NCBI GenBank assembly: GCA_016711505.1
Contig: JADJSV010000020.1
Location: forward strand, 248,001-312,000
Length of the DNA: 64,000 bases
Direction: 5' to 3'
Origin: Bacteroidota bacterium
Lineage (GTDB): Bacteria; Bacteroidota; Bacteroidia; AKYH767-A; 2013-40CM-41-45
This document shows positions 26,793-35,527 of the stretch, one piece after another (position 1 is the first letter of the stretch; the number at the start of each line of letters is the position of its first letter). The notes beneath the pieces were generated by a model. It was given only the letters and a program-made list of their open reading frames with translations. It ran no database searches and was not told where the DNA came from. A program made the position numbers and the translations under genes.

Positions 26793-29700
26793 ATGGCAAG
26801 CAGAAAAGAAATAAAAATTAAATCGAATTTCAGTAAGATAATCATCAGCCTTTCTTCTCCGGAAAATATTCTGGAGCAGTCAAGCGGCGAGGTGTTGAAA
26901 CCTGAAACCATCAATTACCGGACATACAAACCGGAGCGCGACGGATTATTCTGTGAGCGTATCTTCGGACCGGTAAAAGACTGGGAGTGTCATTGCGGTA
27001 AATATAAACGCATCCGTTACAAAGGAATTGTTTGTGACCGTTGTGGAGTAGAAGTAACAGAGAAAAAAGTACGTCGTGAGCGTATGGGTCATATTACCCT
27101 TACCGTTCCCGTTGCACATATCTGGTACTTCCGTTCATTGCCGAATAAGATCGGTTATCTGTTAGGACTTCCTACAAAGAAGCTTGACATGATCATCTAT
27201 TATGAAAGATATGTAGTTATTCAGGCAGGTGTAAAAGCAGCTGATGGAATCAACTATCTTGACTTCTTAACAGAGGATGAATATTTAACGATTCTTGAAA
27301 ATCTTCCAAAAGATAATCAGCATCTTGATGAAAACGATCCGAATCGTTTCATCGCTAAGATGGGAGCAGAGGCATTGTATGATCTTTTATCAAGATTGAA
27401 TCTTGATGAATTATCTTATAACCTTCGTCACCAGGCGAGCAATGAAACTTCTCAGCAACGTAAGAACGAAGCATTGAAACGTTTGAATGTTGTTGAAGCA
27501 TTCCGTTCGGCAGTGGAGCACATTGAAAATCGTCCTGAGTGGATGATCGTAAAAGTTGTTCCTGTAATTCCACCTGAACTTCGTCCACTCGTTCCTCTGG
27601 ATGGTGGTCGTTTTGCAACTTCAGATCTGAACGATCTTTATCGTCGTGTGATCATCCGTAACAATCGTTTGAAACGATTATTGGAGATCAAAGCGCCGGA
27701 TGTGATCCTTCGTAATGAGAAGCGTATGTTGCAGGAAGCTGTCGATTCATTGTTTGACAATTCACGTAAAGTGAATGCAGTTAAGACTGAATCTAACCGT
27801 GCCTTGAAATCACTTTCTGATTCATTGAAAGGTAAACAAGGTCGTTTCCGTCAGAACTTATTAGGTAAACGTGTCGATTATTCAGCTCGTTCTGTAATCG
27901 TCGTTGGGCCTGAATTAAAATTACACGAATGCGGATTGCCAAAAGATATGGCAGCTGAACTTTTCAAACCATTCATCATCCGTAAGATGATCGAGCGTGG
28001 TGTTGTAAAGACAGTGAAATCTGCGAAGAAAATAGTTGACCGTAAAGATCCTCTTGTGTGGGATATCTTAGAGAACGTTCTGAAAGGACATCCTGTTCTT
28101 CTGAATCGTGCCCCGACACTCCACAGATTAGGTATTCAGGCATTCCAGCCTAAACTGATCGAAGGAAAAGCGATTCAATTACATCCATTGGTTTGTACTG
28201 CCTTCAACGCCGATTTCGACGGTGATCAAATGGCCGTTCACGTTCCATTAGGACATGCGGCTATCCTTGAAGCACAGATGTTGATGCTTGCATCACATAA
28301 TATCCTTAACCCTGCAAACGGTGCTCCGGTAACAGTTCCTTCTCAGGACATGGTACTCGGATTATACTACATCACGAAAGAAAGAAAAACGGATGCAGAC
28401 CGGGTTGTAAAAGGTGAAGGAATGAAGTTCTATTCTCCTGAAGAAGTAATTATCGCATTGAACGAAGGTCGTGTTGAATTACACGCTGCCATTGAAGTGC
28501 GTATTCAATTATGGACTCCGGATGGATACAAACCTACGATGATCAAAACAACTGTTGGTCGTATCCTCTTCAATCAGGTTGTTCCTGAAGAAGCCGGTTA
28601 CATCAATACTTTGTTGACGAAGAAAGCTCTTCGTGATATCATCGGTGATGTATTGAAACAATGTGGCGTTGCTAAGACAGCGAAGTTCCTTGATGATATC
28701 AAAGATCTAGGATTTAAAATGGCCTTCAAAGGAGCGTTATCGTTCAATCTTGAAGACGTTAAGATCCCTGATGTTAAACAGGAATTGGTTGGTAAAGCAA
28801 ATGCAGAAGTGGAAGAAGTGTTGGCAAACTACAACATGGGATTCATCACTTACAACGAGCGTTACAATCAGATCATTGATATCTGGACACGTACAAGTTC
28901 ACGTATCACAGAAACGTTGATGAAACAATTGTCAACAGATAAACAAGGTTTCAACTCCATCTTCATGATGCTTGACTCCGGAGCCCGTGGTTCGAAAGAA
29001 CAGATCCGTCAGTTAGGTGGAATGCGTGGATTGATGGCCAAGCCTCAGAAGAGTGGATCTTCAGGTGGAGAGATCATCGAGAACCCGATCCTTTCTAACT
29101 TTAAGGAAGGTCTTTCAATCCTTGAGTATTTCATTTCTACTCACGGTGCACGTAAAGGTCTTGCCGATACAGCTCTTAAGACTGCTGACGCTGGTTATCT
29201 TACACGTCGTCTTGTTGACGTTGCACAGGACGTTATCATTACTGATACTGATTGTGGAACATTGCGTGGTCTTGCTGAGACAGCACTTAAGAATAATGAA
29301 GAAGTTGTTGAATCGTTGTACGATCGTATTTTGGGTCGTGTCTCGTTACACAATATTTACCATCCGCTTACAAACGAATTGATCGTTGAGAACGGAAAAG
29401 AGATCACAGAAGAAAAAGCAACGATCATTGAAGAATCTCCTATTGAAACAGTAGAGATCCGTTCAGTGTTGACGTGTGAATCAGAAAGAGGAGTATGTGC
29501 TAAATGTTATGGCCGTAACCTTGCATCAGGAAGAATGGTTCAGAAAGGTGAAGCTGTTGGTGTAATTGCCGCACAGTCCATCGGTGAGCCGGGAACACAG
29601 CTTACACTCCGTACGTTCCACGTCGGTGGTGTTGCTCAGAAAGGTGCATCTGAATCAGAATTGAAAGCGAAATTCGGTGGTCGTCTTGAATTAGAAGAAG

Positions 29701-31082
29701 TAAAAACAGTTTCTTTCAAAGATGGTAACAAGACTTACGAAGTTGTAATTGGCCGTTCAGGTGAATTCAGAATCGTTGATCCGAATACCGGAGTTGTATT
29801 GATGACTGCAAATATTCCTTATGGAGCGAAGTTATATCTGATAGATAAAGTAATGGTTGAAAAGGGTGATGTCATTTGTGACTGGGATCCGTTCAATGCC
29901 GTTATCTTAACTGAGTTCCCTGGAAAAGTTGAATTCGAACATATCGAAGAAGGTATTACCTTCCGTGAAGAGTCCGATGAACAAACTGGTTACAAGGAGA
30001 AAGTGATTATCGAAACACGTGATAAAACTAAGAACCCTGTTATCCGCATCTTAGACGATAAGAAAGAGATGATCAAAGGATATAACATTCCGGTTGGTGC
30101 TCACGTCATGGTTAACAAAGGACAAAAACTTCAGTCAGGAGATATCCTGGTTAAGATTCCTCGTACTACAGGTAAATCAGGTGATATCACCGGTGGTCTT
30201 CCTCGTGTAACGGAATTATTCGAAGCACGTAATCCAAGTAACCCGGCTGTAGTATCTGAGATCGATGGTATTGTATCTTATGGTGGTATCAAACGTGGTA
30301 ACAGAGAGGTGATCATTACATCACGTGATGGTGAAGTGAAAAAATATCTTGTTCCACTTTCGAAACACATCCTTGTACAGGATAATGACTTTACAAAAGC
30401 CGGTGATCCGTTATCAGATGGTGCGATCACTCCAAGCGATATCCTTTCTATCAAAGGACCAAGTATGGTTCAGGAGTACCTTGTTAACGAGGTGCAGGAA
30501 GTTTACCGTTTACAGGGTGTGAAGATCAATGATAAACACTTTGAGGTAATCGTTCGTCAGATGATGCGTAAAGTTGTTATCGAAGATCCGGGTGATACAA
30601 TGTTCCTTGAAAGAGAATTTGTTGATCGTGTAGATTTCATTAAAGAGAACGATATGATCATGGATAAAGTAGTAGTACTTGATCCGGGTGATTCTGCGGA
30701 AATGAAAACAGGACAGATCATTACGCTTCGTAAGTTGCGTGAAGAAAATTCTGTATTGAAACGTAAGGATCTTAAGCCTATCGAAGCTCGTGATGCAATA
30801 CCTTCTACATCGTCACCGGTGCTTCAGGGAATCACACAGGCATCATTACATACTAAGAGCTGGATTTCTGCGGCATCGTTCCAGGAAACAACTAAAGTAT
30901 TGAATGAGGCAGCAGTGAATGGTAAGATCGATGATCTTCTCGGATTGAAAGAGAACGTAATCGTTGGTCACTTGATTCCTGCCGGTACAGGCTTGCGTGA
31001 ATACGATCGTTTGATCGTTGGATCACAGGAAGAATATGATCTGTTGATGGCTTCAAAACAAGAAGCAGTGAGTGAGCATTAA
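26793..31082 (+). CDS. rpoC: RNA polymerase subunit beta'
   Basis: A 1429-residue protein. The N-terminal zinc-binding cysteines (WECHCGKYKRIRYKGIVCD, then RCGVE) lie near residues 65-88. The catalytic metal-binding motif NADFDGDQMAVH is near residue 472. The second zinc site includes CESERGVCAKCYGRNL near 893. The trigger loop and bridge helix region (AAQSIGEPGTQLTLRTFHVG) is intact. Length and sequence order are normal for Bacteroidota. A strong terminator follows the stop, ending the cluster, and a DUF3467 gene comes next. Confidence 0.99.
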   Translation: MASRKEIKIKSNFSKIIISLSSPENILEQSSGEVLKPETINYRTYKPERDGLFCERIFGPVKDWECHCGKYKRIRYKGIVCDRCGVEVTEKKVRRERMGHITLTVPVAHIWYFRSLPNKIGYLLGLPTKKLDMIIYYERYVVIQAGVKAADGINYLDFLTEDEYLTILENLPKDNQHLDENDPNRFIAKMGAEALYDLLSRLNLDELSYNLRHQASNETSQQRKNEALKRLNVVEAFRSAVEHIENRPEWMIVKVVPVIPPELRPLVPLDGGRFATSDLNDLYRRVIIRNNRLKRLLEIKAPDVILRNEKRMLQEAVDSLFDNSRKVNAVKTESNRALKSLSDSLKGKQGRFRQNLLGKRVDYSARSVIVVGPELKLHECGLPKDMAAELFKPFIIRKMIERGVVKTVKSAKKIVDRKDPLVWDILENVLKGHPVLLNRAPTLHRLGIQAFQPKLIEGKAIQLHPLVCTAFNADFDGDQMAVHVPLGHAAILEAQMLMLASHNILNPANGAPVTVPSQDMVLGLYYITKERKTDADRVVKGEGMKFYSPEEVIIALNEGRVELHAAIEVRIQLWTPDGYKPTMIKTTVGRILFNQVVPEEAGYINTLLTKKALRDIIGDVLKQCGVAKTAKFLDDIKDLGFKMAFKGALSFNLEDVKIPDVKQELVGKANAEVEEVLANYNMGFITYNERYNQIIDIWTRTSSRITETLMKQLSTDKQGFNSIFMMLDSGARGSKEQIRQLGGMRGLMAKPQKSGSSGGEIIENPILSNFKEGLSILEYFISTHGARKGLADTALKTADAGYLTRRLVDVAQDVIITDTDCGTLRGLAETALKNNEEVVESLYDRILGRVSLHNIYHPLTNELIVENGKEITEEKATIIEESPIETVEIRSVLTCESERGVCAKCYGRNLASGRMVQKGEAVGVIAAQSIGEPGTQLTLRTFHVGGVAQKGASESELKAKFGGRLELEEVKTVSFKDGNKTYEVVIGRSGEFRIVDPNTGVVLMTANIPYGAKLYLIDKVMVEKGDVICDWDPFNAVILTEFPGKVEFEHIEEGITFREESDEQTGYKEKVIIETRDKTKNPVIRILDDKKEMIKGYNIPVGAHVMVNKGQKLQSGDILVKIPRTTGKSGDITGGLPRVTELFEARNPSNPAVVSEIDGIVSYGGIKRGNREVIITSRDGEVKKYLVPLSKHILVQDNDFTKAGDPLSDGAITPSDILSIKGPSMVQEYLVNEVQEVYRLQGVKINDKHFEVIVRQMMRKVVIEDPGDTMFLEREFVDRVDFIKENDMIMDKVVVLDPGDSAEMKTGQIITLRKLREENSVLKRKDLKPIEARDAIPSTSSPVLQGITQASLHTKSWISAASFQETTKVLNEAAVNGKIDDLLGLKENVIVGHLIPAGTGLREYDRLIVGSQEEYDLLMASKQEAVSEH

Positions 31083-31103
31083 TCGTTCATTCATCGAAAT
31101 AAT

Positions 31104-31138
31104 AAAAATCCGCTCCATTGGGGCGGATTTTTTATTTT
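31104..31138 (+). terminator. Rho-independent terminator after rpoC
   Basis: A 13-bp stem with one G-T pair (31104-31116 with 31120-31132) and a 3-base loop runs directly into a T-rich tract ending at 31138. It closes the rpoBC transcription unit. Confidence 0.92.
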
Positions 31139-31201
31139 TCAAGTCAATCTGACGGCGAATATATTTTATGTAATTTAGTAGTATAAAAGAAGAACAATCC
31201 A

Positions 31202-31513
31202 ATGGACGAAAATCAAAATCAGAACCAGCTTAATATCGAGCTGACAGAAGAAATTGCAGATGGTATCTATTCCAATCTTGCAATTATAACACACAGCACA
31301 AGTGAATTTGTAATTGACTTTGTAAAAGTGATGCCCGGAGTTCCGAAAGCAAAAGTAAAATCAAGAATATTACTTACACCACAACATGCAAAACGTTTGA
31401 TGGCTGCATTAGCAGAAAATATTCAAAAGTATGAAGCGGTTCATGGTGCAATTAAGCAAACTGAATCAATGGGATTGCCGATGAATTTTGGTGGACCGAC
31501 AGCGCAAGCTTAA
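31202..31513 (+). CDS. DUF3467 domain-containing protein
   Basis: A 103-residue acidic-start protein (MDENQNQNQLNIELTEEIAD) with the DUF3467 core GIYSNLAIITHSTSEFVIDF and RILLTPQHAKRLMAALAENI. The family is widespread and its biochemical role is not established. It follows rpoC in many Bacteroidota, as here (120 bp beyond the rpoC stop, after a terminator), so it likely has its own promoter. It is cytosolic, with no signal or membrane segment. The TAA stop is the first triplet of a TAACGAA tandem array. Confidence 0.9.
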   Translation: MDENQNQNQLNIELTEEIADGIYSNLAIITHSTSEFVIDFVKVMPGVPKAKVKSRILLTPQHAKRLMAALAENIQKYEAVHGAIKQTESMGLPMNFGGPTAQA

Positions 31514-31579
31514 CGAATAACGAATAACGAATAACGGGCAATTTAGAAAGTACTTTCCAGATTGCCCGTTATTCGTTAT
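31511..31579. repeat. Heptad array (TAACGAA) starting at a stop codon, with 19-bp hairpin
   Basis: TAACGAA is repeated three times from the stop codon of the DUF3467 gene (31511-31531) and ends TAACGGG. The last part (31524-31542) is perfectly complementary to 31561-31579, a 19-bp stem with an 18-base loop that itself contains the palindrome GAAAGTACTTTC. The structure separates two convergent genes and could act as a bidirectional terminator. More TTATTCG-like copies follow to about 31595. Confidence 0.85.
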
Positions 31580-31599
31580 CAACTATTCGTTATTAGTTC

Positions 31600-31884
31600 T
31601 TAAAACACTTTTAGAATTACCTGTATCAGATCCGCTTCCACATCATTGCTTGGTTTGTCGGTATAGATTTGTGAAATACGAACGCAGGCAATATTATCTT
31701 GGTCGGTGTTGGTTACTTTTACTTCAAAAAACTTTTTACGCTTGAAAAGATTTTCTTTACGAAAGATCAAACTCATTTCTTCAGGGTCTGAAAAGACGAC
31801 ACGGAATCCTTTCTTACCTACTTCAAGAGTAGATAAAATACGGTGCACTTTTCTCGCCGGATAGTAAAGATAAGTTTGCTCCAT
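31600..31884 (-). CDS. Conserved hypothetical protein (94 aa)
   Basis: A 94-residue cytosolic-type protein beginning MEQTYLYYPARKVHRILSTL, rich in Lys and beta-forming residues (KGFRVVFSDPEEMSLIF, KKFFEVKVTNTDQDNIACVR). No known domain was recognised. It converges on the DUF3467 gene across the heptad hairpin, and about 200 bp of non-coding sequence separates it from the gene at 32083. The coding-like composition and lack of a competing frame support it, but the function is unknown. Confidence 0.6.
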   Translation of the reverse strand: MEQTYLYYPARKVHRILSTLEVGKKGFRVVFSDPEEMSLIFRKENLFKRKKFFEVKVTNTDQDNIACVRISQIYTDKPSNDVEADLIQVILKVF

Positions 31885-32082
31885 GATGTTCCGCAGTTGG
31901 TCAGAGTAATGTCAAAAGATCTGATCCATTACAATATTAGGTTGAAAAATTGGATTTTGCTATCATTTTTTTGACTTTTTATTATTTCTTAATATTAAAA
32001 ATAAGAAAGAGCGAGTCTTAGTCATGCTGAAATCCTTATTTCTGGTTCGACACGTTTTTCGTCTAAGAAATTACAGAAATGT

Positions 32083-32445
32083 TTAAACTGATTTCCCATT
32101 CTTTTGACCGGAGAAAAGTCTGAGAATTTCCTTGCCATAGTACCTCACCATCATAGCCAATCCCAGCGTAAACAGACCAATTGCATAGGGTCTTAATGAA
32201 TCTTCAAGATAAAACTCACCGATCATCCAGACTGAATTCGCCAGGATCCAGAAACAAACAGCTAAGTTGTGAACCAGTTCAGATCTCTCTGATCTGTTCA
32301 GATAGGTTATATAAAAGGCCAAGCCAATTGTAGGAACGATCATGATCATTCCCAAGGTCTTTGAAAGAGATGCCCAGCACAAGTCTTTAATGAGCCAGAG
32401 GAGGATATGGAAATTTTCAGTTTTTCTTGTTCGGGAATTTATCAT
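32083..32445 (-). CDS. Small integral membrane protein of unknown function (120 aa)
   Basis: A 120-residue protein with three or four hydrophobic segments (for example LGMIMIVPTIGLAFYITYL, LAVCFWILANSVWMIGEFYL and YAIGLFTLGLAMMVRYY) and a basic C-terminus (SGQKNGKSV). It probably sits in the inner membrane. I recognise no named family. It lies alone on the minus strand between the 94-aa hypothetical gene and the glutathione peroxidase gene, with gaps of 107 bp or more on both sides. Confidence 0.65.
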   Translation of the reverse strand: MINSRTRKTENFHILLWLIKDLCWASLSKTLGMIMIVPTIGLAFYITYLNRSERSELVHNLAVCFWILANSVWMIGEFYLEDSLRPYAIGLFTLGLAMMVRYYGKEILRLFSGQKNGKSV

Positions 32446-32551
32446 TATTCATGTTTTTAAGTCGGATGGATTCTCTGCGAACAGATTAATTTCAACCGGA
32501 ACAAACTAACGAACAATGATCTGAAAAAGCAAAGGCAAATTAAATCAGAAT

Positions 32552-33067
32552 TTATTTTTCAATTGCAGAAGTTATTTCACTGCTCATAGGAGTAGTCTTA
32601 CTCTTCCATCTGTGAATCACCTTCCCATTTTCATCTATCAATATCTTCTCGAAATTCCATTTAATGGGTCCTGTGAAATCAGGATTCGGTTGTTCAGTCA
32701 GCCATTTGAAAAGCGGATCGATATCTTCACCGGTAACGGAAATTTTAGATGATAATGGGAATGTTACACCATAATTATTAGTGCAAAATCCTTTGATCTC
32801 TGTATTATCTCCGGGCTCTTGCTCTCCGAAATTATTTGCAGGAAATCCAATGACAACTAACTTGTCTTTGTATTTGTCTGAAAGTTCCTGTAGCCCTGCA
32901 TACTGTGATGTATATCCGCACTCAGAAGCTGTATTTACAATCAGGATCTTTTTTCCTTTATATGAAGAAAGATCAATTTCTTTATTGTCGATACTTTTTA
33001 ACTTAAAGTCGTATACATTAAGATCCGCAAATAATGATATTGTTAATAGTAACATTATTAGTTTCAT
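32552..33067 (-). CDS. Glutathione peroxidase-family thiol peroxidase (Cys type)
   Basis: A 171-residue protein with a short hydrophobic N-terminus (MKLIMLLLTISLFA) that may be a signal peptide, so it could act in the periplasm. Catalytic motifs are intact: the peroxidatic Cys in VNTASECGYTSQY, Gln in NNFGEQEPG, and Trp in KWNFEKILID. A second Cys in IKGFCTNNYGV is placed like the resolving cysteine of thioredoxin-dependent members. The active residue is Cys, not selenocysteine. It reduces peroxides, probably using thioredoxin rather than glutathione. A 7-bp tandem array lies just upstream of its start, 37 bp away. Confidence 0.9.
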   Translation of the reverse strand: MKLIMLLLTISLFADLNVYDFKLKSIDNKEIDLSSYKGKKILIVNTASECGYTSQYAGLQELSDKYKDKLVVIGFPANNFGEQEPGDNTEIKGFCTNNYGVTFPLSSKISVTGEDIDPLFKWLTEQPNPDFTGPIKWNFEKILIDENGKVIHRWKSKTTPMSSEITSAIEK

Positions 33068-33103
33068 TTTTTATATTGTTTTTAATAATAAAGTTTTCCC
33101 CCC

Positions 33104-33187
33104 TTTTCACTTTTCACTTTTCACCTTTCACTTTTCACTTTTCACCTTTCACTTTTCACTTTTCACTTTTCACTTTTCACTTTTCAC
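33104..33187 (-). repeat. Tandem 7-bp repeat array (12 units of GTGAAAA)
   Basis: Exactly 12 consecutive units of TTTTCAC (plus strand; GTGAAAA on the minus strand) fill 84 bp. Units 4 and 7 are CTTTCAC, which hints that a three-unit block was duplicated. On the minus strand it begins 12 bp after the patatin stop codon and ends 37 bp before the gpx start. The same heptad occurs after the namZ-like gene at 40319. Confidence 0.95.
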
Positions 33188-33199
33188 CATTGATCCAAA

Positions 33200-35497
33200 C
33201 TAATTCACCGCACTTTTATTAAAAATAAAATACCCGAAATGAAAGAGAAATGAAAACGAATCTTTTCTCATGTCAGCATAATTTACTATCAAAGCGATCG
33301 GTCCAAGAGGTGAATGAAATACCATGCCAGTACTTGCAATAAAGTTTCTGTCCTGAAATTCTTTACCATAAACAGTTTTCTTGTCATCCGTTTCATATAA
33401 TTCCTGGTATGGCTGGAACATATAACCTTCTAAGCGTATATCAATGTTGTTTCTTAATGTATATACATTTCTCATTCCGATTGCAGCAAAGTTGTGTGCA
33501 TGTAAAGCCGGCAAATAGATCGTCTTCAATTCCTGAATAGGAGTGAACCCGGGACTGTTAAGAACCGTGCTGGTGTAATTGGCGAAAAACCGCATATTTG
33601 AAATTGCTAGTTCGCTATAGAAGCCGAGTTTCAATCGTCCGAAACGCTTAAAATAATTTTCGTAAACCAATTTAAATTGAAACCAGTCGTGATAATCTTT
33701 TTGAACAGAACGGTCAACTGATGTTGAGCCGGGAATTGTAAATTCACTGAAGTTCACATATTGAGCTTTCATGCTAAAAAAGGTTCCTTGATTGGGATAT
33801 TCTTTTTTGTTCAGAGTATTTACTTCAAATAATACAGATCCCGTGGGTCCTTCCATGAATGTATTATCAGCAGTATCAGTTGCCAAAAAATTTTTTGTCT
33901 GATAATAGTCGTCAGAAATTGTAGCCCACGAACCATTGAATACAACCTTTCCTTTATTTCTTGAAGGGATTCCAATATTCAAACCAAACAGATTATCTGA
34001 TTTCAATATGTAAGATGGCTTTTGTTCAGTGAAAAAAGAATTGTTACTACTCTTGAAGAAATCGTACTGATTGATCGTAGCTTCTGCTTCAACAAAGAAT
34101 GGAAATTTCCGTGGTGAATCCAATCTGATCCGTACTTGTCCGCTGGTATATAATTTCCCGAAGTAAAAATTTCCATTGAAATTGTAGGAGTTTTTATTCC
34201 AGATGTTATATTGTAATCCGACAAAAGCCATACTTACCGGCTTAGTAGAAATATTCCCGCCAAACTGAGTGATAAAATCTTTTTCTCTTTTCAACGTAAT
34301 TGTCATGTCGAAATATCCTGTCTCTTTATTAAAAAGCAACATGGGATAAATAGACTTTACATTTGGATCAGAAACAACCTGATAGTATTGTGATTTCAAT
34401 CTGCTCAATGGTATTGGATCAATTCCAGGTTTGAGAATGTTCTTAATGTATTCAGATTGTCCCGAATTCAAACCAACAATATGAACCTTATCGATCTTCA
34501 CATCAGGAAAGGAATTTCTGTAAGCTTTTCTTCTTTCATTCAATTCTGTTTTATCCTGTTGACGTTGAATATTCCATTTCATTCTAACGATCTCGCGCTT
34601 GGCTGAAACATAACCTTCTTCGATAATTTCACTTATCCTGGAGAAGTCAAACAAACCAAAACGGTCAGTATTGGATTCTACTAAAATTCCATTTTCACAG
34701 ATAACAGAAAAACTGGTAGGTGTCGTCATCATCGCTCTGATCTGAGAAATTATATTTCCTTCAGTGGTAGGAGTAGTGGTTCCCGATGCATTGGATCCGA
34801 TGATAATATCAGGTTGAAATTCACTCAACATAATGTCTGCAGGGAAGTTGTTATACATTCCACCATCATACAATATAGTTCCATTGTATAAAACAGGTTT
34901 GAAATAGAAAGGATAAGCTGACGAAGCTCTTACTGCAGTTGCAAGGTCACCGTCTTTGAATACGACTGTTTTTTTATTTTCTATATCAGCAGCAACGCAA
35001 CGAAATGGTATGAACAAAGAATCAAAATTGTAATTTGCTTTAGCAATTGGTCCTGCTGAATTTTCCATCAATGAATAATCGTATGGAACAGAACTTACGA
35101 TACTGGTCGGAAGAGAGGTGGAGATGATAGAGTCGAGCGAGAACTTTAAACTTATCCAGGATGCATTTTCTTCTTTTTTTCTGAAGTAGTACAAATAGTT
35201 TTCATCGATGATACCATTCGCCCAGTTAAAAAAATCGTCGGTATGAACTATAGAATCCATTTGTTCGGGAGAAAATCCCATTGAATACATACTTGCAACA
35301 ATTGCACCTGCCGAAGTTCCTGCTATGTAATCAATAGGAATATTGTATTCCTCCATCGCTTTTATGACACCGATATGTGCCATTCCCCGCGCACCGCCAC
35401 CACTTAAGACCAGACCAACTTTCTGGCTTTGCGCATGAAGTGAGAATGCAATCAGTATTAAAGTTAAACAGAGCTTGACGAAAAGGTCTTTGATCAC
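33200..35497 (-). CDS. Patatin-like phospholipase fused to POTRA and Omp85 barrel (PlpD-like)
   Basis: A 765-residue protein with a signal peptide (about residues 1-24). Residues 28-240 form a patatin lipase: oxyanion glycines GGGARGMAHIGV (33-44), nucleophile Ser62 in GTSAG, and the catalytic Asp211 in DGG. A POTRA-like region follows (KIDKVHIVGLNSGQSEYI), and the C-terminal half is an outer-membrane barrel with many aromatic strands ending in FLFHFGYFIFNKS. This layout is that of type Vd (PlpD-like) proteins, which carry the lipase to or across the outer membrane. In Bacteroidota the release of the lipase domain is not established. The dyad is intact, so activity is expected. Confidence 0.92.
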   Translation of the reverse strand: MIKDLFVKLCLTLILIAFSLHAQSQKVGLVLSGGGARGMAHIGVIKAMEEYNIPIDYIAGTSAGAIVASMYSMGFSPEQMDSIVHTDDFFNWANGIIDENYLYYFRKKEENASWISLKFSLDSIISTSLPTSIVSSVPYDYSLMENSAGPIAKANYNFDSLFIPFRCVAADIENKKTVVFKDGDLATAVRASSAYPFYFKPVLYNGTILYDGGMYNNFPADIMLSEFQPDIIIGSNASGTTTPTTEGNIISQIRAMMTTPTSFSVICENGILVESNTDRFGLFDFSRISEIIEEGYVSAKREIVRMKWNIQRQQDKTELNERRKAYRNSFPDVKIDKVHIVGLNSGQSEYIKNILKPGIDPIPLSRLKSQYYQVVSDPNVKSIYPMLLFNKETGYFDMTITLKREKDFITQFGGNISTKPVSMAFVGLQYNIWNKNSYNFNGNFYFGKLYTSGQVRIRLDSPRKFPFFVEAEATINQYDFFKSSNNSFFTEQKPSYILKSDNLFGLNIGIPSRNKGKVVFNGSWATISDDYYQTKNFLATDTADNTFMEGPTGSVLFEVNTLNKKEYPNQGTFFSMKAQYVNFSEFTIPGSTSVDRSVQKDYHDWFQFKLVYENYFKRFGRLKLGFYSELAISNMRFFANYTSTVLNSPGFTPIQELKTIYLPALHAHNFAAIGMRNVYTLRNNIDIRLEGYMFQPYQELYETDDKKTVYGKEFQDRNFIASTGMVFHSPLGPIALIVNYADMRKDSFSFLFHFGYFIFNKSAVN

Positions 35498-35527
35498 AAT
35501 ATAAAATGGTTGTTGGATTCTGCTAAT

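Noticed and set aside
29053..29382. 109-codon plus-strand ORF overlapping rpoC in another frame
   Set aside because: Out-of-frame shadow of rpoC, Leu/Val-rich from codon composition only.
32552..33067. Possible selenocysteine glutathione peroxidase
   Set aside because: The catalytic position is a normal Cys codon (SECGYT) and no in-frame TGA is present at that site.
33104..33187. Tandem repeats considered as a CRISPR array
   Set aside because: Units are 7 bp with no spacers, and there are no cas genes.
33034..33222. Plus-strand ORFs through the TTTTCAC array, coding repeats such as FTFHFSLFTFHF
   Set aside because: The frames exist only because a 7-bp repeat rarely contains stops; there is no start context and the predicted peptides are pure repeat.
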